From assembly GCA_965226825.1 (NCBI GenBank), contig CBDDED010000003.1, forward strand, positions 1,736,001 through 1,800,000: 64,000 nt of DNA. Reading direction: 5' to 3'. Of the stretch, positions 17,792-26,889 are shown one piece after another; the first letter of the stretch is position 1, and each line of letters starts with the position of its first letter. Made by a program: the position numbers and the translations under genes. The notes under the pieces were generated by a model. The model saw only the letters and a program-made list of their open reading frames with translations, did not search any database and had not been told where the DNA came from. The stretch comes from Io17-Chloro-G2 sp965226825. Lineage in GTDB: Bacteria > Chloroflexota > Dehalococcoidia > Lucifugimonadales > UBA3495.

Positions 17792-18832
17792 TCAGGTAAG
17801 AGGAAAAGGCAGCTGCCACCATTTCCCGGTGTCGTTTACGTGAATGGAGTCCACCCACTTGACCCATTCGAAACCCCGTTTGCCGGGGGCCACCAGCCGC
17901 ACCGGGAAGCCATGCCCATGGGAGATTGGCTCACCGCCAACGTGGGTCGCCAACAGGTATTCGTCGGCTTCCTTCAGCGAGAACCTTCGCTGGTAACCCG
18001 TCACGGAGCGCACGGTAATGCTACCCGCGCCCGACTCCACTCCTGCGGATTGCAGGACGTCTTTCAGGGGCATTCCCTCCCATTCCTGGGTGGAATGCCA
18101 ACCGCCGGTGCAGTCCAGAACGGAGGTGACCTGTTCACGGCTGCGGGTCAGGTCTGCCAACTTTAGGTCCAAGTCATGGCGGACGAGTCCCGAAACATTC
18201 AAACGCCAGACATCCCCGTTCACCGGGTCCGGGTCGTCATTCAACCAGGACGTGGTCGGAAAGGCATTGCCGGCGAAGCTTCTCCGCTCGTATGACCCGG
18301 TAAATCGCCTGCCCTCCCCGGGAAGCTCCAATACGCCGGCCGCAAGCTCCCCAGCGCGCCACAGAGCGAGCCCGGCAACACTGAGCCCGGCGAGTCTCAG
18401 AAAGGACCGCCGTTCGACCCAGAAACGGGGGCGCAGAGTCCAGGAGTGAGTGAAGGTATGCCACGCCACAAAGGGGGCGAGAAACAGGGACAAGTATATG
18501 TGCCAGCTGACCCCGCTGAATCCCAGGTATGCAAAGTACCCGCCGTAGCTCCATACAATTCCCAGGGCAAGCGCGGCGAGCAGCAACAGAAATATGGCAC
18601 TGGAGCTAAGAAGCAGAGCAGGTGTCCGTTTCCACCGGGCCTTATCGGTCAGCGGTATGAGGACATTACGGCCCTTCCAAATGAGCAGCGCCACGAGGGC
18701 AAACCCGGAAATGCGGTGCACGTGGAAGGCAACCGTCCAGTCGGGAGAGCCCTTTATGAGCCCCAGGAAGCCGGTCAACAGGGAAAGGCCGCCCACGATC
18801 AGGATAAAAACGTTGGCCCAAGGATGCGCCAT
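17792..18832 (-). CDS. membrane-bound molybdopterin oxidoreductase (sulfite-oxidase fold) with cytochrome b-like N-terminus
   Basis: A 346-residue fusion. Residues 1-135 contain four membrane helices (VFILIVGGLSLLTGFLGL; FALVALLIW; SSAIFLLLLAALALGIVW; IYLSLFLAPFVAWH) with histidines placed as in b-type haem domains. Residues 180-346 are a sulfite-oxidase-type molybdopterin domain; VLDCTGGWHSTQEWEG holds the molybdenum-coordinating Cys. It should oxidise or reduce a small oxyanion or sulfoxide-like substrate and pass electrons through its own haem domain; the substrate is unknown. It lies between two IS5-type copies. No separate molybdenum cofactor genes are in the window. Confidence 0.82.
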   Translation of the reverse strand: MAHPWANVFILIVGGLSLLTGFLGLIKGSPDWTVAFHVHRISGFALVALLIWKGRNVLIPLTDKARWKRTPALLLSSSAIFLLLLAALALGIVWSYGGYFAYLGFSGVSWHIYLSLFLAPFVAWHTFTHSWTLRPRFWVERRSFLRLAGLSVAGLALWRAGELAAGVLELPGEGRRFTGSYERRSFAGNAFPTTSWLNDDPDPVNGDVWRLNVSGLVRHDLDLKLADLTRSREQVTSVLDCTGGWHSTQEWEGMPLKDVLQSAGVESGAGSITVRSVTGYQRRFSLKEADEYLLATHVGGEPISHGHGFPVRLVAPGKRGFEWVKWVDSIHVNDTGKWWQLPFPLT

Positions 18833-18970
18833 CTAGTTATCCCAGCGTTGTCCCAGGAGAGTTACAAACTGCTTTACGTCCGCAAGGCCCGAGCGGTTTT
18901 AGAACGCTTCTGTAAATGACCCGGAGCTTCAGTCCAGGAACATGCCGCGTCACGAGCCCGGGGCCCTGGT

Positions 18971-19012
18971 CCAACCCCTCCGGGACGCAGCCCACGTCCC
19001 CGGAGGGGTTGG
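18971..19012. repeat. strong GC-rich hairpin
   Basis: CCAACCCCTCCGGGAC and GTCCCCGGAGGGGTTGG pair with one bulge around a 9-base loop. There is no T-run on either side, so it is probably not an intrinsic terminator. It lies in the 330-bp stretch between the molybdo-oxidoreductase gene's start and the second IS copy, which is otherwise empty. Confidence 0.6.
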
Positions 19013-19164
19013 AGCCTCCGACCCGTCTGCAGGCGCCATCCGCCCAGTTTTACGCCGGCTCCCTGGAGTTCGCCGCTGACGCCTCACTTTTCCAGGACTA
19101 CCTTCCTTCGGTTTCCAAAAATCCTTGATGGTTCATGTTTGGTTGAATCATCGGGTTGGCTTAA

Positions 19165-20063
19165 GAGGGTGTGTGAGAAAGGGCTAAACCTGCACGAATT
19201 TCTCATGGGGAGTGGGTCAGCAATCTTGCTATTGTGGGGGTATGAACAGAAAACCTTATCCCAGCGATTTGACTGACGCCCAGTGGGCCGAATTAGCCCC
19301 CTTGCTGCCGCCAAGCAAACCCAGGGGGCATCCTCGGACCGTGGACTTGCGGGAAGTAGTAAATGGCGTTCTATATGTGCTGCGCGGCGGCATACCCTGG
19401 CGCATGACGCCCCATGACCTGCCGCCCTGGGGGACGGTTTGGTGGTATTTTCGGGAGTGGCGCAGAGATGGGACCTGGGAGAGCATTGAGGCGGCGCTGC
19501 GCCCCAGGGTTCGGGAGGCTGAGGGACACGAGGCTGCGCCCAGCGCCGCGATCATCGACAGCCAGTCGGTGAAGACCACGGAAAAAGGGGGCCCAGGGGC
19601 TACTATGCCGACAAGTACGATGCAGGCAAGAAGGTTGCTGGGCGCAAGCGTCACATCGCAGTAGATACTTTAGGACTGCTCCTAGCCGTGGTGGTACATG
19701 CCGCCAACATTCAAGACCGGGATGGAGCCAAGCTGGTGTTGAGCAAAATGGTGGGCCGGTTTCCCAGGCTCAAAGTGATCTGGGCTGACGGGGCATACGC
19801 TGGCAAGTTGGTAGCCTGGGCCTGGGTCACCGGCGGTTGGCTGCTGACCGTGGTCCGGCGGAGGCCGGACAGTCACTCCTTTGAGGTGCTGCCCCGCCGG
19901 TGGGTCGTGGAGCGGACGTTGGCGTGGCTGGGCCGCTGCCGGCGCTTGAGCAAAGACTATGAAGCCCTACCGGAAACCAGCGAGGCTTGGGTTTATGTAG
20001 CCATGATCCATCTCATGCTAAAAAGACTCCAGCCAGCTTGAACGGGATTTCTCACACACCCTC
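19165..20063 (+). mobile_element. IS5-family insertion sequence, copy B (899 bp)
   Basis: Same orientation, length and ends as copy A, but with its own 3-bp duplication TAA (19162-19164 and 20064-20066). The separate duplications show two independent insertions. Confidence 0.92.
19242..20041 (+). CDS. IS5-family transposase, -1 frameshift (copy B)
   Basis: Virtually identical to the transposase of copy A, including the A5G5 run (19582-19591) and the split after IIDSQSVKTTEKGG. The retention of exactly the same frame break in both copies supports programmed frameshifting rather than damage, although recent duplication of a broken copy cannot be excluded. Confidence 0.88.
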
Positions 20064-20086
20064 TAAGAGTTGTCCCGACAGACCTG

Positions 20087-21469
20087 CTACGGCCATACCT
20101 CCAGGTAACCAACCTCCAGTTCCACCGTCACGGCAGCCTCACCAGAAGCACCGTCGCCGTGGTGGCCGCCGCCCTGACTACCGGTGCCGCTGCCATAGTC
20201 CGAGGCAGTCTGCGTGGTGGAACTGCTGTCATGGTGATCTGCTGCGGCGCTCTCGGAATCCTCGGTCTTTCCTACCTCGTGGACTTTAATTGATGTTTCA
20301 ACCGGCTGGCCGTTGTAACTGTATGGCTTTCCCTCGTTGTTAATCAGGGCGACAGTGAAGGTGTGCATCCCCTCGCCCTGGGCGGGCACCTGCAGCCACG
20401 GAACGTAGAGCCGGTTGAACACTTCGCCGTTAATGCTGAACACGGCATACCCCTCGCCAGGTTCAGGTGACCCGCCCACTGCTTGGGTGAATCTGAACCC
20501 CATCGGTTCGACCTGCAGGTTATAGCCGCCCAGGGCATCCTCGTGGGCTACGATGTTAAGGCCCATGAAGGCTTCGGAATCCACCGGATCTCCCAAGGCG
20601 CCACTGTTGTGGGCACTCATGGCGGCTGCTTCCGGCATAATTACCGTGGTGATGGCCTCCAATGGCCTGCCCTGCCAGGTCAATTCGTTGTGGCCATTAT
20701 CATTCAGGCTGACTCTCAGTTCGTGGGCGCCAGGTTCCAGAGAGGGCAGGTAGTGGTTGGGCCCATACACCCGGCTCAGCTTGACGCCATCGGCATATAT
20801 GTGGGCGTGGCCCGTGCCGTCTCTGTTAGCGGAGTTTACCTCTCCGGGCGCCCAACTCCAGCCTTCCGTGTCTATCTTCACATGGACTCCTCCCTCCGCG
20901 ACGGTGGCAGAAATGTCCACACTTACCGGTGCCGCCGATTCCACAGGCCCGTGGTCCATGGATCCGGAAGCCGCACCCCCTCCGGACATACTGGACATGT
21001 CATGCTCGCCGGAGGAGCGATCCATTCCGGCCATCGGGGTTTCACTTTTCATTCCGTCCATTCCCATCATGGCAGGTTCGTTGGAGGCCGCGCCGTGGAA
21101 AGTTATGCGGAACCGGCCGGTGGCGTCGGCCACGAACTGGAATTCAGTCACCTCGCCAACCACCGCTTCTTTTTCCAGGTCATAGCCGTGGACATGGAAA
21201 CTGCCGGGGCGGTCGGTTTCCAGGTTCAGAGTTACGTTGTCCCCTTGCGTGACCCGGATAGTCTCGGGCGTGAGTTGTTTGCCCGAAAAATTTACTGCCA
21301 CAACAGATTCCTGGGGGGTTCCGTTTGAGACAAACTCGGAAACGGCTGCGGATCCTCCGGCCGGCTCGGTGCCGGCAGGAGCGCTGGGGCCACACGCAAT
21401 GAACAGGAGGATTGCGGGAACCAGCAAGCCAAGAACAAGGAAAAGATGTCCCTTGTTGAAATTGCACAT
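20087..21469 (-). CDS. lipoprotein with cupredoxin-like domain and Met/His-rich linker
   Basis: A 460-residue lipoprotein; ATG 21469 has AGGAG 6 bases upstream and gives a signal with lipobox LFIAC (Cys26). Residues 45-125 resemble a cupredoxin fold (VTQGDNVTLNLETDRPGSFH, HVHGYDLEK). A linker rich in Met, His and Ser follows (GMDGMKSETPMAGMDR and HDMSSMSGG). Two similar beta domains of about 110 residues come next (VHVKIDTEGWSWAPGEVN, AHIYADGVKLSRVYG; and YNLQVEPMGFRFT, VFSINGEVFNRLYVPW). The tail is His- and Ser-rich. It is likely an envelope copper- or metal-binding protein. A His-rich exported protein gene lies 135 bp upstream. Confidence 0.72.
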   Translation of the reverse strand: MCNFNKGHLFLVLGLLVPAILLFIACGPSAPAGTEPAGGSAAVSEFVSNGTPQESVVAVNFSGKQLTPETIRVTQGDNVTLNLETDRPGSFHVHGYDLEKEAVVGEVTEFQFVADATGRFRITFHGAASNEPAMMGMDGMKSETPMAGMDRSSGEHDMSSMSGGGAASGSMDHGPVESAAPVSVDISATVAEGGVHVKIDTEGWSWAPGEVNSANRDGTGHAHIYADGVKLSRVYGPNHYLPSLEPGAHELRVSLNDNGHNELTWQGRPLEAITTVIMPEAAAMSAHNSGALGDPVDSEAFMGLNIVAHEDALGGYNLQVEPMGFRFTQAVGGSPEPGEGYAVFSINGEVFNRLYVPWLQVPAQGEGMHTFTVALINNEGKPYSYNGQPVETSIKVHEVGKTEDSESAAADHHDSSSTTQTASDYGSGTGSQGGGHHGDGASGEAAVTVELEVGYLEVWP

Positions 21470-21604
21470 GATAACTCCTGACCAGATTTCCAAATCGTGC
21501 TGGATAATTCGCCAAACGGGATGAGACACCGCGGGAGGCGCCAAGTCTCAAGGATTGGCGATACCGGATGGTAAGCCGAAGCTCGGCCGGCTCGTTGGCA
21601 GGAG

Positions 21605-22027
21605 TTATGCCGGGGGTGGTTTACGGGGCGGGGCGATGAGCGCTCCCAAAGGGGGTGTTACCGATACGTCATAGCTCGCCAGCAATGGGACGTCCCCGGG
21701 GCCGGCAAAGCACAGCGATTCGGTGGAGGGTCCGGTGGGTGAAAAAATGGGTCCGGCGCCCGAACCATCGAAGGTGGAGAGATAGGCGACTCCTTCCGGA
21801 AGGGTCTTATTACCCGCGAGGTCGGTTGGGGTGGCATGGCTGTGGATGTCACCGCTGTCGTAAGCATGAGGGTGATAGCCCAGACCATCTTCGGATCCGA
21901 CGCCAAAGTAGACGTGCCCGTGGTTGTGCTGCCACTCCACGTAGTGATGGTCCAGCACCGGCCCTACCGCGGGGAGGAGCAGGGCGTACAGGGCAATAAC
22001 GATGCAGAGTCGAAGCAACCGAGACAT
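21605..22027 (-). CDS. small exported His-rich protein
   Basis: A 140-residue protein with an N-terminal hydrophobic segment (LLRLCIVIALYALLLPAVGP) that acts as signal or anchor, then a His-rich stretch (LDHHYVEWQHNHGHVYFG, GYHPHAYDSGDIHSHATP), then a Pro-rich C-terminus. No family was recognised. Thirteen or so histidines in 50 residues point to metal binding. It lies upstream of, and on the same strand as, the cupredoxin-like lipoprotein, so the two probably work together in envelope metal handling. Confidence 0.62.
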   Translation of the reverse strand: MSRLLRLCIVIALYALLLPAVGPVLDHHYVEWQHNHGHVYFGVGSEDGLGYHPHAYDSGDIHSHATPTDLAGNKTLPEGVAYLSTFDGSGAGPIFSPTGPSTESLCFAGPGDVPLLASYDVSVTPPLGALIAPPRKPPPA

Positions 22028-22419
22028 TCTTATCTCAGGCCCCGGAGGTGTTCCGCCATTCAGATCTTTCCTGCAGGATTTGCGGCAGGTACGTCATGTA
22101 GTTGATGTTGGTCATGGTCAATTCTTTGTTCCAAGGACGTATTTTACTCCCCGGGGAGGAGGGGGTCACCATGGGCGCCATCGCCGGGTGACGCTGGTTG
22201 GGGATGAAGCCTGGTCACCACGTATTCGGGCAGTGCTCGTAAAGTTTCTCGCAGGAGCCGCCGAAACTCTTTTCTGGTTGGCGCCCGCGCCTGGGTCTCT
22301 CCCCAGAGCAGTGGCGCATCTATTCCCAGCGTTTCTCGCTGTCCCGAAACACTCAGGACCGCACTGGTTTTTCATCGGCAGGTCCTGGGTAGTTGGGTTT
22401 GATCCCACTCGGAGCGCCG
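22028..22419. other. intergenic region, nothing recognised
   Basis: About 390 bp upstream of the His-rich protein gene. An 80-codon minus-strand frame crosses it but looks like chance. Confidence 0.4.
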
Positions 22420-22617
22420 CTACTCCGTCGGTTCGAGAAGTTCAAGGATCAATTTTGAAACAGCGGCGCCGTTCTCCTCCATTACTCCCATCATATCCAG
22501 CAGGTCCTCGCTAATCTCGTACTCGTCCTCATTGGACGCAGCGTTCTGGGCATTCTCCATCAGGGCCAGCGCGTACCTCTTCAGGATCTCGCGGGGGCTT
22601 TCAGGCTGATCGGGCAT
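22420..22617 (-). CDS. small acidic hypothetical protein
   Basis: A 65-residue acidic helical protein (REILKRYALALMENAQNAAS, DEYEISEDLLDMM). The ATG has GGAG 9 bases upstream and the composition looks like real protein. No family was recognised. It stands alone beside 670 bp without a gene. Confidence 0.5.
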   Translation of the reverse strand: MPDQPESPREILKRYALALMENAQNAASNEDEYEISEDLLDMMGVMEENGAAVSKLILELLEPTE

Positions 22618-23290
22618 TAGTTGAAACTCCAGTTGCTTCGTCTAGTTTGGGCCAAGGGTAACCCGGAGGCATCGCGTCGGGCAATGATTTGCAGTCACGC
22701 CTTCCCGATTGCTGGCTGTTCCACTAAGTCGGTGGGTTCCGCGGGCCTGACCCCCAGGAAAAAGCCCGACGGACGGCGTGCCAACAAGTCCAGGCCACCG
22801 CCTTGTCCCCGGTGACGGCGGCGATCTCAGGCAATCGTCAGTTGATCTCTGGGGATATGCCTTGGTGCACTTGCCTTCCCAACTTCCCATGCAGGGACCC
22901 AAACCCGGTTCTCCTCCTGCCATTTCAGCGGGTCTCTTGGGTCGATTTCGGGGCAGTCTTGGCCTCGCTGGCCGGAGGAGTGGGCCGCGTCGCCGTCAGT
23001 GCTGGGAAAAGTGGAATCTCGTCGAAGACATTGCCATGGCAATAGACCCCTCTGCGCCTTGGGCAACCTGTCCTCCAGGGAATTTGCCGCATTGGCTGAA
23101 ACGGCGGATTGTCCCGCAAAACTCACACTAAGCTTGTTAGAGAAACCGGGGCAAGACCAGGGCGTTTGAGGGCGTATCGGGTAATAGCACAACCTTGAAG
23201 CCGCATTCTGCCGCCGTTTCTTGTGGTAAATTAGGGGCCATCAGGACTCAACCGGACCAACGCGGTTAGGCGACCCAACGAGAGGCAAAG
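22618..23290. other. 670-bp stretch without a supported gene
   Basis: Several 80-120 codon frames occur on both strands but none matches a known family or has a credible start. Probably eroded sequence; the following MFS gene's upstream region (about 23220-23290) would be included. Confidence 0.4.
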
Positions 23291-24598
23291 ATGGCAGAAA
23301 GATCCGGCCGGACGTTCTACGGGTGGTATGTTGTGATGGGCTGCTCGTTAGTGGCCTTTGGTACTGCCGGCACCCAGTTTTCCTTCGGAGTATTCTTGCA
23401 ACCCATGACCGAGGAGTTCGGCTGGAGCAGGAGCACTCTGTCGCTCGCGTTTGGAATTACCTTCATGCTGTCCGGCCTGATGCGGCCCATGGCCGGCTAT
23501 CTGGCCGACCGTTACAGCCCAAAATTGGTGGCCCTGTCCGGCGTTGCGCTGCTGGGAATCATGCTGCTGATCGTTCCATCTGTCCAAAGCCTGCTGCAAC
23601 TCTACGCGGTTTTCGCGGTGATGAGCATCGGGCTGACCATGGGCGTCGGCCCGATTTTGACCAAGGTTATCAGCGCCTGGTTTTACGCCCGCCGGGGCTT
23701 GACGCTGGGCTTGAACAGCAGCGCCGGGTCCTTTGGAGCGTTGATCCTGGTGCCGACGGCTTCTGTGTTCTTGATCCTGTTTGACTGGCGGGACGCCTAC
23801 TATTTCCTGGGTGGGCTTGCACTCCTGGTAATTCTGCCCATCGGCTTCATATTCATCCGAAATACGCCGCAGGAGATGGGTTTGGAGCCCCTGGGTGACA
23901 CATCGGACCTGCGTCGTAGAGGAGGCACGGTTGGGGAGGACTCCACACAGATGTTCGGGCGCGACGCTACTTTCAAAGAGGCCCTGGGATCAAACCTGTT
24001 CTACCGGCTCACCTTCGGCTACTTCGTTTGAGGGTACTCGATGAGCTTCGTGAATGCTCACTTCGTGACTTATGCCCGGGACCTGGGATATCACCCGATG
24101 GCTGCTGCGGGGGCGTTCAGCCTGATCGGCGCTTCCGCCGTGGCCGGAAGCCTCATCATGGGGCATCTTTCCGATCAGCACGGGAGGCGGTGGTTGTTGA
24201 CAGCTTCTTACAACATTCGGGCCCTGGGCTTTGTTGTCGTATTGCTTTCCATGGGAGTACCAGCCTTTGGAATTCCCCCGCTGGGGCTGGGGACCTTATT
24301 GATAGGGATTCTGCTGGTGGGGTTTTCCTGGAACTCTGTAGTTAGCGTAACTGCAGCCTATACCTCGGACCGGTACGGCATCAGAAACTTAGGGACAATT
24401 TATGGGACGATGTTCGCCGTCATGCCCATCGGCAGTGGGTTGGGGGCTTTCCTTGGCGGCCTCTTCTACGATCTCAGAGGCACCTACGAGGTCGCCATCT
24501 GGTCCAACATCGCACTCTTGCTGGCCGCAATGGCCCTGGTTTTATTCCGCGGGGAGCGGCGGCCCCCAGAGCTGCGCACCGCGGAGGCGGCAGCCTGA
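23291..24598 (+). pseudogene. MFS transporter interrupted by in-frame TGA
   Basis: A 12-helix major facilitator transporter. The first half starts RTFYGWYVVMGCSLVAFGTA and contains the loop motif GYLADRYSPK, then ends GYFV at TGA 24029-24031. The same frame continues GYSMSFVNAHFVTYARDLGY and includes GHLSDQHGRR, the second-half loop motif, to 24598. Relatives usually have an ordinary residue such as Cys at the stop, so one substitution (TGC or TGT to TGA) explains it. The family resembles oxalate/formate or monocarboxylate-type MFS proteins. Readthrough or sequencing error cannot be ruled out. Confidence 0.82.
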
Positions 24599-24692
24599 GC
24601 CCGCCTCTTGGCAATAGTGAATGACCATAGTCGTGACTACGCTAAAATGCTCATCAGCATTGCGAATAAGGAATAGCGGGGTGGCAGCCGAA

Positions 24693-24962
24693 ATGGACAA
24701 CCCCAATGGTCCGCGTACCATCAAGGCGTCGGAGTTCAAGGCCAAGTGCCTGAAGTTGATGGACGAGGTTGCAGAAAGCGGCGAGGAAATTGTCATTACC
24801 AAGAACGGCAAGCCTGTCGCCAAGCTGTCGCCCTTGCGTCAAAAACCCGATGTAATCTTTGGCATCGACCGGGACACCATTCAAATCCATGGAGACATTG
24901 TTTCGCCCATGCCAGCGGAATGGTTCGAGGATCTCGAAGAAAAGGGGAATGGACTCTTTTGA
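24693..24962 (+). CDS. Phd/YefM-type antitoxin
   Basis: An 89-residue antitoxin starting MDNPNGPRTIKASEFKAKCL and containing LKLMDEVAESGEEIVITKNG and KPVAKLSPL, the standard Phd/YefM DNA-binding region, followed by an acidic toxin-binding tail. It should repress its own promoter and neutralise the VapC-type toxin. The open frame begins further upstream, but the ATG at 24693 fits the family length. Its stop codon overlaps the toxin start by one base (TGATG). The toxin is broken, leaving the antitoxin possibly without a partner. Confidence 0.82.
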   Translation: MDNPNGPRTIKASEFKAKCLKLMDEVAESGEEIVITKNGKPVAKLSPLRQKPDVIFGIDRDTIQIHGDIVSPMPAEWFEDLEEKGNGLF

Positions 24963-25357
24963 TGCTCCTCGATACCCACATTCTCCTGTAGCAAAAGTGG
25001 GGAGACCAACGGTTGGGCGTTCAAACCCGTGAATAGCTGCAGCGTTCCCTGCATGAGGAGGAAGCGGCGGTCTCGGCAATCAGCTTCTGGGAAGTTGCGA
25101 TGCGGATCGAGAAGGGTCAGATTAACTTTGACCTTGACCTCTATGAATGGAGAAGTACGCTGATCAGCCAGGGTCTCATTAAAATTCCCGTCGATGGCCC
25201 AATCGCCGCCCGCGCCGGACTGCTTGGTGGCATTCATGGGGATCCGGCCGACCGCATCATTATCGCCACCGCGTTGGGCGGGCACAGACTGATAACCGCC
25301 GACGAGCGAATCCTTGGCTGGAGCGGCAACCTGGACCGGCTGGATGCGAGGCAATGA
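24962..25357 (+). pseudogene. VapC-type PIN toxin with two in-frame TAG codons
   Basis: Starting at the ATG that overlaps the antitoxin stop, the frame reads MLLDTHILL, TAG (24989-24991), QKWGDQRLGVQTRE, TAG (25034-25036), then LQRSLHEEEAAVSAISFWEV, DPADRIIIATALGGHRLITA and DERILGW. These are the conserved parts of a PIN-domain VapC, including the N-terminal Asp and the DPADR acidic site. Trp is common at the first stop position in relatives (HILLW), so TGG to TAG changes are likely. The toxin should be inactive, which is tolerable because loss of a toxin costs nothing. Confidence 0.82.
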
Positions 25358-25439
25358 TGGAAATGCCCAGGGGCTATCAATGGCCGAGGCACCGTGCGCT
25401 TCATCCACTCCGACGACTTCTTCAGGGCAATGGCCCAGG

Positions 25440-25611
25440 CCCGGGCGGACAACTTGCTGGAGACCTCCCGAATACTCTTGCCATCCACCATCACCGCCCG
25501 GCGAACCCGTAGATACACTTACACGCTGTACATCCGTCACACCATCCAAGGGGTCGGCTACAACCTTTATGGATGGCGGCAGACGGTCCAATTTGCAACC
25601 ACCCTTTGTCA
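25440..25611 (-). mobile_element. IS21 end with istA start fragment
   Basis: On the minus strand the sequence encodes YLRVRRAVMVDGKSIREVSS, nearly the same as the start of IstA in the element at 45.7-48.25 kb (YLRVRRAVMVDGMSIREVSR). Upstream is the terminal region with CCATCCATA and an end near TGACAAAGGGTGG. The rest of the element is missing. Confidence 0.72.
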
Positions 25612-25641
25612 GCGATTGCCCGCCCGCACGGGACAATTTAC

Positions 25642-26043
25642 CTCCGCCGTTTACACCTCGCGAAGGCGGAATGGCGCCGGACGGGACGACCGCTTCGGGA
25701 GGCGGGGCTATTGACCGATCTCGATGTCAGCGCATTTGGAGCTTATTGCTGCGCCTACGCAATGCACATTGAGGCCTAGATCAAGCTTCAAGATGAGGGC
25801 ATGGTCATCGTGAATGCAAGGGGTGCGCAGGTATCGTCTCCCTACGTGGCGATCAACAACCAGGCGGTCGCCCAGATGCGGGCGTTCATGGGCGAGTTCG
25901 GTCTCACTCCAGCGTCCCGCGTCCGGATGCCAATTGGCACTGTCAGCCGGATTCCCCGGAGGCCACGCACGACCGAGCAGGGAGACACACCGATTGACCC
26001 TAGGGACACCTTGAGATGGGAGATTCAGGCAGGTAATAACTGA
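25642..26043 (+). pseudogene. phage terminase small subunit (P27-type) relic, TAG-interrupted
   Basis: In one frame the sequence reads LHLAKAEWRRTGRPLREAGL, LTDLDVSAFGAYCCAYAMHI, then EA, TAG (25777-25779), IKLQDEGMVIVNARGAQVSS, PYVAINNQAVAQMRAFMGEF and GLTPASRVRM. AEW.R..PL...GLLT..D, the aligned Tyr-rich helix, and the closing GLTPASR are the fingerprints of P27-family small terminases, the DNA-recognition half of a phage packaging motor. Its 5' end abuts the IS21 fragment. No other phage genes adjoin, so it is a stranded prophage remnant. Confidence 0.78.
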
Positions 26044-26340
26044 TTGATGTTCTCATGATCCGATTTATGGTGGAGACGGGGGAGGGTCGGGTGTTCGCTA
26101 ATTGCAAAAACGGGTGATTATCCGGTTGCCTGGCAAATGAAGCAATGAATTCCGGATTTCTCGTGGTGTCCTATTAACCACCAAAAGCTCGTTCCGCGTT
26201 TAATGCAGAACGAACGGAGATCGAGGTGGTAGCACAGTAGAAAGGGCACCTGCTTTGGGAGTATTTCGCTAAATGCGAACTAGTTGATAATCGGTTTCCG
26301 TACGTCCCATAGCTGAGGCCGTTGCGAATTAGATCAATTA
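26044..26340. other. lower-GC intergenic stretch
   Basis: Noticeably more AT-rich than the average of the window, with no coding signal or recognised site. Confidence 0.4.
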
Positions 26341-26663
26341 GGCAACCTTTGGAAACTCGCATGTCGGTCCAGTGCTAACACTAGTTAAACTATTCGCACA
26401 ATTCACCATATCGGATACTGGAGTGATTGGATCATTGTGGAAGCTGTCCACGATAGCCTGCTTTACAATCGGGTTGAGCTCGTAAGCCGCGATTTCGGCT
26501 GTCCTTCTGTGTGCAACCCCGGAAGCCTCGATACTGAAATGCTTGAATATTGAACGGCATAATCGAGCCAATGCCCCGTCCGGACAAGGGCGAGGCAATA
26601 ATTTTTGCCCGGTACGCTGCCGGCTGAGCCTCGGGTGGGAGGCGGCGAGATTATGATGCCCGG

Positions 26664-26889
26664 GGTTTGGGTGCGTCCGCGGCGGGGGCGGGGTCTGGCT
26701 GGGCAGGCCGGCGACCTCCACCTGGAAAGTCTCGCCTTCGACGGTGACCTCGACAAGGGAATGGGTCAATTCACCAACTTCGACGGTGTACCCGTGTTCC
26801 CCAACTCTGATCCGAAGTGTGGTTGCCGCCAACCCCGGTTTCCCCGTGTCCGGGAGAGGAGTTGCTCCCGGCGCCCATACATGCGCCAA
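26664..26889 (-). pseudogene. biotin/lipoyl carrier-like fragment
   Basis: Read in the frame that takes over from recO at about 26889, the sequence is PGLAATTLRIRVGEHGYTVE and LVEVTVEGETFQVEVAGLPS followed by a Pro-rich linker. This resembles the N-terminal part of biotin carboxyl carrier-type proteins (repeated V.VEG..Y.VEV strands before a Pro/Ala linker). The biotin attachment domain with its AMKM motif is absent and the frame runs on as nonsense to 26338. Identification is tentative. Confidence 0.4.

Noticed and set aside
18971..19012. Rho-independent terminator
   Set aside because: The hairpin is strong but has no T-run on either strand.
16795..20063. Composite transposon formed by the two IS5-type copies
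   Set aside because: Each copy has its own target duplication (TTA and TAA) and the outer duplications do not match, so they are independent insertions.
20483..21328. 281-codon plus-strand open frame
   Set aside because: It is the antisense shadow of the cupredoxin-like lipoprotein gene and has no domain similarity.
24029..24031. Selenocysteine codon in the MFS gene
   Set aside because: No SECIS-like hairpin is apparent just downstream and such transporters are not known selenoproteins; a point mutation or read error is simpler.
24881..25636. 251-codon minus-strand open frame
   Set aside because: Antisense to the VapC relic; only its region near 25500 has meaning, in a different frame, as an IS21 istA start.
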